Shown here: in pieces, positions 1-7,981 of the stretch
How the letters are laid out: each line of letters starts with the position of its first letter
How positions within the stretch are numbered: position 1 is the first letter of the stretch
DNA from: Fusibacter ferrireducens
Lineage (GTDB): Bacteria; Bacillota; Clostridia; Peptostreptococcales; Acidaminobacteraceae
Assembly (NCBI RefSeq): GCF_015352425.1
Contig: NZ_JADKNH010000007.1
Location: forward strand, 124,001 to 188,000
Length of the DNA: 64,000 nucleotides
Direction of reading: 5' to 3'
Made by a program: the position numbers and the translations under genes
Notes under the pieces: generated by a model
The model's database searches: none
What the model was told of the DNA's origin: nothing
What the model saw: the letters and a program-made list of their open reading frames with translations, nothing else

Positions 1-406
1 TCAGTTCTACCCTATCAAGCAATTGGTACATACGCTCTTTGGCTTGCTTTCTCCTAATGCCATTATTGATCATACTCTCCATAATGCCATCGCCCAACGT
101 ACATCTGGGATCAAAAGAATCCTGAGGCGTCTGAAACACCATCTGTATCTTGGTGTAAATTTCACGCCTTTTTCGCCCCTTTAAAGAAAGGATTTCTTGC
201 TTATCTAAAAACACGTTGCCTGCATCTGGAACCGTGAGCTGTGTAATGATTCTGGCAATAGTACTTTTTCCACAGCCACTCTCGCCCACAAGGCCAAGAC
301 ATTCACCCCTATTTAAATCAAAGCTTATGCCATCTACTGCCACAAAAGGGACTTTGTTCTTATAGAATGTTTTTTTAAGATCTTTTACTTCTAAAACCGT
401 CTGCAT
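1..406 (-). CDS. ABC transporter ATPase, OppF/NikE-type (partial)
   Basis: N-terminal 135 residues of an ATP-binding subunit of a nickel/oligopeptide importer; the rest lies beyond base 1. It would energise uptake at the cytoplasmic face, paired with the ATPase just upstream. Seen: start MQTVLEVKDLKKTF, Walker A GESGCGKST near residue 50, Q-loop region QMVFQTPQDSFDPR typical of OppF/DppF/NikE. The ATG at 406 follows a GGGGGGC ribosome site and lies 13 nt after the preceding stop. It is the last visible gene of the minus-strand operon. No substrate-binding protein is in the window, so nickel versus peptide specificity cannot be settled. Confidence 0.9.
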   Translation of the reverse strand, partial: MQTVLEVKDLKKTFYKNKVPFVAVDGISFDLNRGECLGLVGESGCGKSTIARIITQLTVPDAGNVFLDKQEILSLKGRKRREIYTKIQMVFQTPQDSFDPRCTLGDGIMESMINNGIRRKQAKERMYQLLDRVEL

Positions 407-419
407 GTTGCCCCCCAAG

Positions 420-1214
420 TTAATCTTCTCCTCTATTTATGCGAAGCACCGCTCCAATTAATTTCTTTGTATACGGTTCTTGTGGATGATAAATAACATC
501 CTCCTTTTTACCATATTCAACTAATCGGCCTTGATACATCACAGCAATTTTGTCTGCCATATGTGCCACCACGCCAATATTATGAGTAACCATTGCAATG
601 GCCATACCATAAAGTTCGTGCATCTTCATCATCTCTCGTACGATTTGCGCTTGCACAGTTACATCCAGTGCACTGGTGGGCTCGTCTGCAAATAGTAAGT
701 CTGGCTTTAAAATCATGGCCATCATAATCCCCACTCTCTGGTTCATGCCGCCTGAGAGCTCAAATGGATAACTTTTTAAAATTCGATCGCTGTCAGTGAG
801 ATTCATTTTATCAAAAATCTCACGTGCACGCGTTCTTATTTCTGCTCTGCTGACTCTTTCATGCTGAGTAACGCTTTCATAAAGTTGCTCTTCAATAGTA
901 CGGATAGGACAGAGTACGGCTTCTGTGTTTTGAAAAATCATGCCCATTTCAGGACCTCTCATTTTTCGAATGTCATCATATTTTGCATCAATCACATTAT
1001 GACCTTTATAGTAAATGTCCCCTTTTGTGATCACGCCATTATTCCCCAAAAGTCCCATGGCCGCTTTGATGAGGGTGCTTTTACCGCTACCCGACTCACC
1101 GACGATTCCAAGGACTTCTCCTGGCTTCATCTGGAAAGACACATCATGAACGACTGGCCTTCCTGAATAGCTGACTTCAACATGTTGTACATCCAACAAT
1201 GGTTTTGTCATCAT
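420..1214 (-). CDS. ABC transporter ATPase, OppD/NikD-type
   Basis: First ATPase of the binding-protein-dependent importer. Visible motifs: Walker A GESGSGKST, Q-loop MIFQNTEAVLCP, signature LSGGMNQR, Walker B LLFADEPTSALD, and switch histidine in VTHN, all in canonical order. About 265 aa is short for OppD (usually 320-340), closer to NikD (about 255), and the C-terminal oligopeptide-transporter extension is brief. Upstream in-frame GTG codons exist, but the ATG at 1214 (or 1211) just after the permease stop is better placed behind the GGAAAG ribosome site. It is translationally coupled to the permease upstream. Nickel or small-chelate transport is the favoured inference because a LarC homologue is in the same operon. 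Confidence 0.9.
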   Translation of the reverse strand: MMTKPLLDVQHVEVSYSGRPVVHDVSFQMKPGEVLGIVGESGSGKSTLIKAAMGLLGNNGVITKGDIYYKGHNVIDAKYDDIRKMRGPEMGMIFQNTEAVLCPIRTIEEQLYESVTQHERVSRAEIRTRAREIFDKMNLTDSDRILKSYPFELSGGMNQRVGIMMAMILKPDLLFADEPTSALDVTVQAQIVREMMKMHELYGMAIAMVTHNIGVVAHMADKIAVMYQGRLVEYGKKEDVIYHPQEPYTKKLIGAVLRINRGED

Positions 1215-1216
1215 AT

Positions 1217-2083
1217 TCACCACTTTCCTTTTTTCTGTCTTGGATCAAGCACATCACGCACTGCATCACCGAAAAGGTTGAAAACCATAACCGTAAGAAA
1301 GATCGCTAATCCGGTTCCCATAATGGTCCAAGGTGCCGTTTGAATCATACTTCTTCCATTGCTCATCATAGAGCCCCACTCAGCAACAGGTGGTGATGCG
1401 CCAAGTCCCAGAAAAGACAATCCTGCGATTTCCATCATCATGGTGCCAATATCTAAAACAGCTGTTATTATAATCGTGCTGACAATATTCGGTAGCACAT
1501 GCTTAAAAATAATCTTGCCTGTACTTGATCCAGCAAGTTTGGCCGCCGCTATATAAGTTGTATTCTTAATCATCATGACTTGACTTCTTGCAATTCTGGC
1601 GTACTTGGGCCAAGAGATACATGAAAGTGCTATAATAGCACTTATGAGACCACCACGCATTACGCTTGCAACTGCAATGGCGAACACCATGCCTGGAAAA
1701 GATAGAAATACATCGGAAAACCGCATCAAAATAGAATCCAATCTGCCGCCGTGATAACCACAGAGTACCCCTATCGCACTGCCAACTACTGAAACGATCG
1801 CTACGAGAAAAAGAGTCGCAAAAATTGTTGTCTGAGAGCCCATAATCACGCGAGAAAACATATCTCTTCCGTATAGATCAGTGCCCATCAGATGGTTTGC
1901 ACTCGGTGGTTTAAGAGAATTCTCCAAATCTTGTATGTAAGGATCATAAGGCGTCAAATGCGGTGCAAATGCCGCCACCAAAAGGAGACATCCCACCATC
2001 ATCCCAAAAAGTAGCACTTTTTGTTTCGTAAAATCTTTTTCAATTTTTTGACTGCGTATAGTCACATTTCTCTCTTCCATCAT
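1217..2083 (-). CDS. ABC transporter permease, DppC/NikC-type
   Basis: Inner-membrane permease of the BPD_transp_1 (DppC/OppC) family, 288 aa. It has a single N-terminal helix (VLLFGMMVGCLLLVAAFAPH), then the family segment HLMGTDLYGRDMFSRVIMG, and a core of about five helices. The EAA-type loop is seen as AAAKLAGSSTGKIIFKHVLP, which docks to the ATPases. The C-terminus FNLFGDAVRDVLDPRQKKGKW is typical. It overlaps the partner permease by ATGA, so the two are coupled. Length and motif order are normal. Substrate is not readable from the permease alone. Confidence 0.9.
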   Translation of the reverse strand: MMEERNVTIRSQKIEKDFTKQKVLLFGMMVGCLLLVAAFAPHLTPYDPYIQDLENSLKPPSANHLMGTDLYGRDMFSRVIMGSQTTIFATLFLVAIVSVVGSAIGVLCGYHGGRLDSILMRFSDVFLSFPGMVFAIAVASVMRGGLISAIIALSCISWPKYARIARSQVMMIKNTTYIAAAKLAGSSTGKIIFKHVLPNIVSTIIITAVLDIGTMMMEIAGLSFLGLGASPPVAEWGSMMSNGRSMIQTAPWTIMGTGLAIFLTVMVFNLFGDAVRDVLDPRQKKGKW

Positions 2084-3024
2084 TCATGCTCCTGTCCCAG
2101 ACGAATTCTTGGATCTAAATAATGATAAATTATATCTGTAAAAAGATTGATCATGATATAAATGATGGCCATCCAAATCACGTAAGCCTGAATCACTGGA
2201 TAATCACGCATGATAATAGCATCTATGGCCATCTTCCCAGCACCATCCCACATAAAAATAGATTCTACAATGGCTGTGCCGCCAAGAAGCGAACCCATTG
2301 AAAGGCCAACTAAAGTCACAATGGTTAGCATAGATGCCTTTAATACACTAAAAAATAAAATTTTGCGTTCATGAATGCCTCTAGCTCGAGCACCTTGTAC
2401 GTAATCCTTATTGAGTTCTTCAAGAACTGTCGTTCTAATCATTCGAGTGTATTTAGAAGCCATGGCAATAGTAAGTGTAAGTGCGGGTAATATCACGCTT
2501 TTGAATCCAGCGTTATTTCCCATAACAGGAAATAGTTTTAGCTTTATAGCAAAGAAATAGATTAACAGTAACGATACAAAAAAATTTGGCAAAGCATTTC
2601 CAGAAAAACACAAAAAACGTATGAGATAATCGGAAAATTTATTTTGCTTAACTGCCGCAAATATCCCCATGGGGATGGAGATCATCAGGGTAAGCAAGAT
2701 AGACGTGAATGCCAAGTAAATCGTTGCTGGAAGTTTGGATAAAAACATGGGCATCACAGGCTTTGAAGATATAAACGATGTCCCCATATTGCCTCTGAGG
2801 ACATTGCTAAGCCAGACCACATATTGTTCCATCAGCGACTTGTCCAGTCCTAGTTCTGCCCTGAGTTGAGATTTTTCCAAAGCTGACATAGCGCCCCCGG
2901 TGTTACTTTCGATTACATCGACGGCATCTGTCGACCCTATATTCATAAGCAAAAAAGAAAACAGTGTAATTCCCACCAAAATAGGAATCAACTGAATAAT
3001 TCTGTTTAAAATATACCTTTTCAT
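2080..3024 (-). CDS. ABC transporter permease, DppB/NikB-type
   Basis: Second permease of the importer, about 314 aa. Seen: N-terminal helix MKRYILNRIIQLIPILVGITLFSF, the family segment LGLDKSLMEQYVVWLSNVLRGNMGTSF, several membrane helices, and an EAA-type loop around YVQGARARGIHERKILF. The C-terminus ends YHYLDPRIRLG, standard for DppB. The ATG at 3024 has a GAGGGAG ribosome site 9 nt upstream; an in-frame ATG at 3042 lacks one. It follows a methyltransferase gene after about 110 nt, so the transporter is probably the distal part of the LarC/methyltransferase operon. Confidence 0.9.
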   Translation of the reverse strand: MKRYILNRIIQLIPILVGITLFSFLLMNIGSTDAVDVIESNTGGAMSALEKSQLRAELGLDKSLMEQYVVWLSNVLRGNMGTSFISSKPVMPMFLSKLPATIYLAFTSILLTLMISIPMGIFAAVKQNKFSDYLIRFLCFSGNALPNFFVSLLLIYFFAIKLKLFPVMGNNAGFKSVILPALTLTIAMASKYTRMIRTTVLEELNKDYVQGARARGIHERKILFFSVLKASMLTIVTLVGLSMGSLLGGTAIVESIFMWDGAGKMAIDAIIMRDYPVIQAYVIWMAIIYIMINLFTDIIYHYLDPRIRLGQEHE

Positions 3025-3136
3025 GTGGTAGATCTCCCTCATTTAAATTTTAGATCCCCATTTGGGATATCCTTTTTTAATATCTAACTCTTGATGTCTT
3101 CTTCAATGTTTTCTATCTAATCCAGCTCTAGATCCC

Positions 3137-3871
3137 CTACTTTTTAGCCGCCACAAGAAAAATGGGTGCAGCTGGATCATTGAGTTCTCCCAAAATAGAT
3201 TTTCCAACATGAACATCACTAGTGCAGAAGGAAAAGCCAATCTTTTTTAAAACGGCTGTATCCCAAGTGGGACGTTCTTCCCGGCTGATTTTCATGGCAA
3301 GTGTGATCTCTCGGTTTTCCTTTTCCAACTCATGTGTTACACCTGTATGTCCATAGGGTACTTCATTGCCAGCACCTTTCTTTTCGGCTTTATGTGAAAG
3401 TATGCCGCTGCCATAGTTGGCATCAAAATTGATGAGTACGCCCTCTTTTTTTAGAACCCTGAACCATTCGCCATAAGCCCTTTCCGGGTCAGGTAAAGTC
3501 CATGTGAGATTTCTAGATATAACCGCATCGAAACTTTCGTCTTCAAATAAGAGGTTTTGAGCATCCATTTCATCAAAGCTGATCTTGAGGCCTTCATTAT
3601 CAGCCAATTTTCGAGCTTCTTCAATCATGACAGGTGTCAAATCAACGCCAGTCATTTCATGTCCGCGTTTGGCCAGCAAAATACAGAAATAACCGATTCC
3701 AGTGCCAACATCAAGTATTTTTAGGGGTTTTTGGGCAGGTAAATACTTTTCCAGCACGTCACACCAACGTTCTGCCAAACCATCTTTGAGCTCATTTTTT
3801 CTTACCTTACCAAATTCTTCGATTCTTTCTGTCCAATAGTCCATCACTCTGTTCTCTATTTTTTTTTCCAT
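3137..3871 (-). CDS. Class I SAM-dependent methyltransferase
   Basis: Soluble Rossmann-fold methyltransferase, 244 aa from the preferred ATG (3871), which follows AGGAAGG. SAM motif I is ILDVGTGIGYF, motif post-I carries the acidic MTGVDLTPVMIEEA, then DEMDAQNLLFEDESFDAV and RNLTWTLPDPERAYGEW. It is clearly paralogous to the product of 4977-5726 (shared RNLTWTL..PE.AYGEW..VLK), and the two flank the LarC-like gene. Substrate is unknown. The context (nickel-cofactor protein plus importer) suggests modification of a metal chelator or cofactor, but that is inference only. Confidence 0.85.
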   Translation of the reverse strand: MEKKIENRVMDYWTERIEEFGKVRKNELKDGLAERWCDVLEKYLPAQKPLKILDVGTGIGYFCILLAKRGHEMTGVDLTPVMIEEARKLADNEGLKISFDEMDAQNLLFEDESFDAVISRNLTWTLPDPERAYGEWFRVLKKEGVLINFDANYGSGILSHKAEKKGAGNEVPYGHTGVTHELEKENREITLAMKISREERPTWDTAVLKKIGFSFCTSDVHVGKSILGELNDPAAPIFLVAAKK

Positions 3872-3961
3872 TTCTATGTTCCTTCCTGTGTTAAAGTGAT
3901 TCTTTTGAAATGCGCCCATAAAATATCAACCTGAAATGCGGATATACCCCTTAAAAAATAC

Positions 3962-3984
3962 TGTGATAGCATTATGCTATCACA
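3962..3984. promoter_or_regulatory. Perfect 23-bp palindrome (candidate operator)
   Basis: Two exact 11-nt arms, TGTGATAGCAT and ATGCTATCACA, surround one base, between the larC-like stop and the downstream methyltransferase start. A T-tract does not follow on the minus strand, so it is not a standard terminator. Symmetry suits a dimeric repressor, but an mRNA hairpin affecting stability is equally possible. It does not match the E. coli NikR spacing as I know it. Confidence 0.45.
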
Positions 3985-4067
3985 ATATCTTTCACAACGT
4001 AAAAACGCACTCAAATTTTCTACTCTAGTTTTCTTATATGATCTTATTTTCTTAAACAATCTTATTT

Positions 4068-4952
4068 CTAGTTCTCATCAGGCATTTCACCGAGCACAAC
4101 TCTCAAGGCATTGAGTCTGCCCGTTTCTCTTTTACCCAATCCATATCCTACTTTTTGGGTATGCATTGTAGGCATATTGCCAAATCCAGATGAGATGGAT
4201 TTGATAATCGCCATCCCTGTTGGTGTAATGAGTTCAGTATTGATGTCTTCCTGTATCAACGGTATGTTGGTATCTGTAAGCATTTCCATGACTGCTGGTA
4301 CTGGAACAGGCATAAACCCATGTTGACATTCTATAAAGCCTCTGCCCTCATGTAGCGGTGAAGCATAAACTTTGTCAATGCCAAGCATATCTAGGCAGAT
4401 GGCAGTTCCAATAATATCCACTATGGAGTCTACAGCGCCAACCTCATGAAAATGTACGCTATAAATATCCTTCCCATGTACTTTAGCTTCCGCAGCAGCA
4501 ATTTCTCTGAAAATTTTCTTGCTCAACACTTTTACTTTGTCACTGAATTCGCCTTTCTCTATAATTGTTTCGATATCTCTTAAATTTCTTGAATCATGAT
4601 GATGGTGATGGTTGTGATCATGGTCGTGATCGTGGTGGTCATGGCTGTGCCCATGATGGTGATCGTGATCGTGGCTGTGATCGTGCTCATGGCTGTGATC
4701 GTGGTCATGCTCATGGTGGTGGTCATGATCGTGATGGTCATGTGGCATCTGTTCAGATTCCAATAATACAGTTACATCTGTTCCACTTATGCCTTTTTGC
4801 AGTTTTTCTTCTGCCAGCAATTCGTATCCTGTAACATTAGTTTTCTGTAGCTCTTTTTTCAACGCTTCCACATCAATCCCTAATTCTATTAAGGCCCCTA
4901 TTGCCATATCTCCGCTGATTCCGGAAAAGCAGTCAAAATACAAAACTTTCAT
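4068..4952 (-). CDS. larC: LarC-like nickel insertion protein, N-terminal part only
   Basis: LarC (DUF111) inserts nickel into the pyridinium pincer cofactor of lactate racemase-type enzymes. Seen: start MKVLYFDCFSGISGDMAIGA, diagnostic for the family; a very His/Asp-rich insert (about residues 70-120, over 30 His); HFHEVGAVDSIVDIIGTA; and GRGFIECQHGFMPVPVPA. At 294 aa including the insert, it ends ALRVVLGEMPDEN and lacks the C-terminal domain of full LarC (about 400 aa). In Lactobacillus plantarum the C-terminal part is reached by programmed frameshifting, but no LarC C-terminal sequence was recognised downstream in any frame. ATG 4952 follows GGGGAT. It may act as a nickel chaperone or store. 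Confidence 0.85.
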   Translation of the reverse strand: MKVLYFDCFSGISGDMAIGALIELGIDVEALKKELQKTNVTGYELLAEEKLQKGISGTDVTVLLESEQMPHDHHDHDHHHEHDHDHSHEHDHSHDHDHHHGHSHDHHDHDHDHNHHHHHDSRNLRDIETIIEKGEFSDKVKVLSKKIFREIAAAEAKVHGKDIYSVHFHEVGAVDSIVDIIGTAICLDMLGIDKVYASPLHEGRGFIECQHGFMPVPVPAVMEMLTDTNIPLIQEDINTELITPTGMAIIKSISSGFGNMPTMHTQKVGYGLGKRETGRLNALRVVLGEMPDEN

Positions 4953-4976
4953 CTTATCCCCAACTTTCTTTAAAAT

Positions 4977-5726
4977 TTATTTTTGTGCTCTCACCATAAA
5001 TAATGGTGTGCTTCTATAACGAATTTTTTCATCTTCATCCCATACCAGCTCTGTGATATCAGGATTCTGCCTTATATTTGTGAATCCACATTCTTGTAAT
5101 ACTTTTAAATCCCATTGCGGTCTATATTGTCTACTGAGAGGAAGTGCCAAACTGATCTTGTCGCATTCCTGCGTGTCCTCATAATCATAGGGATCAATCA
5201 ATCCCATGGCTTCAATCCTTCTCATATCTTCCTTAAAGGATTCATTTAATTCACTATTAAAAAAACGCAAATACCAATTGGCATCAAAAATCAATAGTGT
5301 CCCCCCAGGCTTCAAGACTCTCTTCCATTCACCATATGCTTTTTCAGGCTCTTTTAAAGTCCAAGTCAAATTTCTACACATTACCACGTCAAACTGGTTA
5401 TCTGGAAAGTCCAACATATGAGAATCCATCATATGAAATTTAGGACTGACGCCAGCTTGTTTTGCATTATGAGAAGCGTAGTGAATCATATTTGGTGAAC
5501 AATCCACTGCAGTAACATGATGTGTCATTTCTGACATGATAATGGCAAAAAAACCAGGTCCCGTTCCAATATCAAGGACTTCAAGCCTATCATTCGCTGG
5601 GATATTTTTAGAAATCAATTTCATCCATGCATTCTTTTTAAAACTCCCCAACTCATATTGAATCCAGCTGTTAAATGATGGCGCTGCATCTTCCCAATAA
5701 TTCTCAATCCTATTCTGAATATCCAA
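4977..5726 (-). CDS. Class I SAM-dependent methyltransferase, operon leader gene
   Basis: A 249-aa methyltransferase starting at TTG 5726, eight bases after AAGGAG. SAM motif I is VLDIGTGPGFF, followed by HVTAVDCSPNMIHYA, DSHMLDFPDNQFDVV and RNLTWTLKEPEKAYGEW. It is paralogous to the gene at 3137-3871, and the pair brackets the LarC-like gene. It is preceded by a long structured leader (5727-5890) and a good promoter, so transcription of the whole nickel-type operon probably starts here. Substrate unknown. Confidence 0.85.
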   Translation of the reverse strand: MDIQNRIENYWEDAAPSFNSWIQYELGSFKKNAWMKLISKNIPANDRLEVLDIGTGPGFFAIIMSEMTHHVTAVDCSPNMIHYASHNAKQAGVSPKFHMMDSHMLDFPDNQFDVVMCRNLTWTLKEPEKAYGEWKRVLKPGGTLLIFDANWYLRFFNSELNESFKEDMRRIEAMGLIDPYDYEDTQECDKISLALPLSRQYRPQWDLKVLQECGFTNIRQNPDITELVWDEDEKIRYRSTPLFMVRAQK

Positions 5727-5765
5727 TTTTTTCTCCTTATTTATAAAATGAAGATTGTGTTTTTA

Positions 5766-5830
5766 CAACAAAAAACCACGTCAGATGAATATCTGCTTCT
5801 GCAGAATTATCAACCTTCGTGGTTCGTTTT
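5766..5830 (-). promoter_or_regulatory. Terminator-like switch in the 5' leader (candidate riboswitch/attenuator)
   Basis: On the minus strand a stem AACCACG...CGTGGTT (5824-5818 with 5780-5774) closes about 37 nt and is followed directly by a run of T, like an intrinsic terminator placed before the first gene. The left arm can instead pair locally (AACC-acgaa-GGTT), and inside are two mutually exclusive hairpins, TCTGC-AGAA-GCAGA and CAGAT-ATTC-ATCTG. That arrangement suggests transcription attenuation. No known riboswitch consensus was recognised. Confidence 0.5.
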
Positions 5831-5893
5831 ATCTTATAATCTAATCCGTAATTCACAAGTCTCTTTAGTCTTCATGACCAATAGTCTAAACGT

Positions 5894-5922
5894 AGTTTAC
5901 TATACACAAATTATTAAGTCAA
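5894..5922 (-). promoter_or_regulatory. Promoter of the methyltransferase/larC/ABC operon
   Basis: Minus-strand -35 TTGACT (5922-5917), exactly 17 bp, then -10 TAAACT (5899-5894). The start point would lie near 5887, giving an mRNA leader of about 160 nt that contains the switch-like hairpin. A short symmetry, TAGT-AA-ACTA, overlaps the -10. Confidence 0.6.
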
Positions 5923-6082
5923 CTATAAACTTATTTTTCGTGTAACTGGCTTCAAAAGCATATTTTTTTATACAAATATATATATTTTTTAGAGGGTTAT
6001 ATGACTCTGTACTTGATTTTTTATATTATTCCTTTATTCTCTGTTGATAAATATGCGTAAATAATATACAATTCCATTATGT

Positions 6083-6098
6083 TACAATAATTATTGTA
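6083..6098. promoter_or_regulatory. Perfect 16-bp AT-rich palindrome upstream of a membrane protein gene
   Basis: TACAATAATTATTGTA is fully self-complementary and lies about 90 nt before the ATG at 6187. It could be a repressor site for that gene. AT-rich palindromes arise by chance in such DNA, so support is modest. Confidence 0.3.
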
Positions 6099-6186
6099 TT
6101 TTCTACTTTAGGAAGATTGTTTGAAAATATAATATCATACATTACTCTTGAACGAATAACGACATCTTAGTTAAAAGGGGAAAAAA

Positions 6187-6624
6187 ATGCAAAAAAAATT
6201 AGTTTATATTCTGATAACTCTAGTTACACTGGGAAGTATATTTATGGATATATTTATCTATGCTGGAACATTAAATCTATTATATATTATATGCCTTTTT
6301 CTTTTTTTTATGGTTTTTACTTCGCGCATAAAAAAACATATCCCTATGATTTTACTGGGGATCATTCTTCTTCAAATATTACTAACCGCTTTACTGTTTC
6401 CAAAATATACTTATGAAGATGCCAAAGCAGAAATTTTAAAAATTTATAATCAAGAGCAAATTCTTAATTTAAGACCCAAATCTATGCTCACATCTATTCA
6501 TTTTTACGAAGTTATTAATTATGGTTACGTCTTTGAAATTGAAAATCAAGGAAAGCGTATTAATGTCATTGTCAACCCAAACAACCTAGATGAACATGGG
6601 GTTCTCAAAGGAAATTGGGATTAA
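6187..6624 (+). CDS. Small membrane protein of unknown function
   Basis: 145 aa, ATG preceded by AAAAGGGGAAAAAA. It has about three hydrophobic helices in the first 75 residues (LVYILITLVTLGSIFMDIFI, LLYIICLFLFFMVF, MILLGIILLQILLTALLF), then a roughly 70-residue polar C-terminal domain, YTYEDAKAEILKIYNQEQIL onward, likely outside the membrane. No family recognised. It stands alone, divergent from the larC operon and convergent with the next gene. Confidence 0.6.
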   Translation: MQKKLVYILITLVTLGSIFMDIFIYAGTLNLLYIICLFLFFMVFTSRIKKHIPMILLGIILLQILLTALLFPKYTYEDAKAEILKIYNQEQILNLRPKSMLTSIHFYEVINYGYVFEIENQGKRINVIVNPNNLDEHGVLKGNWD

Positions 6625-6679
6625 AAAATTTAAGAGTTACTTCAATTCACATGTGTTATAACCTATTTAAATTTGAATA

Positions 6680-7908
6680 TTATTTTAAAAAATAATACTC
6701 ATCCATATAGGCTATAAGCCTTTGAACAACTGTTTTAAAATCCGATTCACTCCTCACGTAGTGATTCATCGACTTCTTGTATTTCTCATACATTAACCGA
6801 TTCATTTCTAATGTAATGGCATATTTTTTTCACCATCATTCATGTGACAAATCAGATTTCCTTCTACATGCCGTGTCCATGTTATTAGTCGTTTCCCATC
6901 CGTATACTGAGTATCAATGATATTCTCTTGATCATCTGACGCCACTCGGTCAAATCCGCGCTTCTTCATCTCGATATCTATATACTCTCGTCTGACGCGT
7001 TCATAATCTATCGGTTGTATCCAGTGTTCGTTTATATAAGGATCTATAAAATCTAGAAAAATGGATAGCCACTCGTTTAAAATTAACTCTGTTTCCTCTT
7101 GTGACATATCACCATCATGCTCTCGCATAGATTGAAACAGCTTGTATAAACGCAAAATATCCTGTTCATCTGGGATGCTTAAACTTCTTTGAATACTTCC
7201 CAATCCATTAACATAAAACATAATTCCCACAGATTGTCCCTCATTGATTTTAATGAACTTAAGATCATATAAATCATTTTTAGGCTCTATCATAGCATAG
7301 CCCTTCGCTGCAAGTGGTTTCTTGAAAATGCGTTTTACAAGGCTCTGTGGCCTTACCCTTTTCTCCTTATGAATGACCCGAATACCATTACTATCTAAAA
7401 AGGCCTTGGATGCATTTTTCACATTGGTGTAATATAGGTTCATTAACCGGTCAAGCTTAAACGCTTCAACAAACTTCTCACAGGTATCGTATAAGGCTTC
7501 TGAATTGGTTTCACGTTCTATAATCATCTGCTGAAACTCATGGATCGCTTTCTTATCGCATCCCAATTTTATCAGTTCGGTTATATCTATAACGGATCCA
7601 TGACTGGTGATCTTGCCTGTCTCATAATACAGCTCCATGATAGATACCAATTCTCCATCACGATAAAGCTCAAATCCCCAACTATAATCCGTTTCATAAA
7701 ATAACAGGGCAGGCACTCCAAGTTCTTTCGATATCCAAACCAAAGCCTCTTCAGACTCGATCTTTTGAAAATCCAAGAGCAATGCTTCCGAATCCTCATT
7801 GAGATTAATCATGTAGCTATTCCATTTTTTTGCCTTTAAGCCTTCCTCAAGCCGCTCTATATTTAGATTTTGCTTCCGTAGCACTATGCCAATTGTTACT
7901 GCACTCAT
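6680..7908 (-). pseudogene. Frameshifted paralogue of the 409-aa unknown gene
   Basis: It matches the neighbour at 7982-9211 over its whole length (about 90% by eye, from MSAVTIGIVLRKQNL to the C-terminus). The open frame stops early at 6808 after EKNMPLH. The cause is one base: an A7 run here where the neighbour has A8. In the shifted frame the homologous tail continues as EKKYAITLEMNRLMYEK...MNHYVRSESDFKTVVQRLIAYMDEYYFLK to 6680. ATG 7908 follows AGGTG. It may be a true lesion, phase variation, slippage-rescued translation or a sequencing error in the homopolymer. Function unknown. Confidence 0.75.
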
Positions 7909-7981
7909 TCGATTGGTCACCTGCCCTTCTATTTAAACCATTATCATGTGTTGGATCATTTTTCAAATTTAAAATTGGATA

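Noticed and set aside
3043-3136. ATCCC/GGGAT hairpin between methyltransferase and permease genes, considered as terminator
   Set aside because: The T-tract is on the wrong strand for the operon, so it would not stop minus-strand transcription.
3874-4059. 61-codon minus-strand frame between larC-like gene and methyltransferase; considered as LarC C-terminal part
   Set aside because: It shows no LarC C-terminal motifs, contains the palindrome and overlaps the next ribosome site.
4565-4834. Plus-strand His/Gly/Asp-rich open frame
   Set aside because: It is the antisense of the histidine-rich insert of the LarC-like protein.
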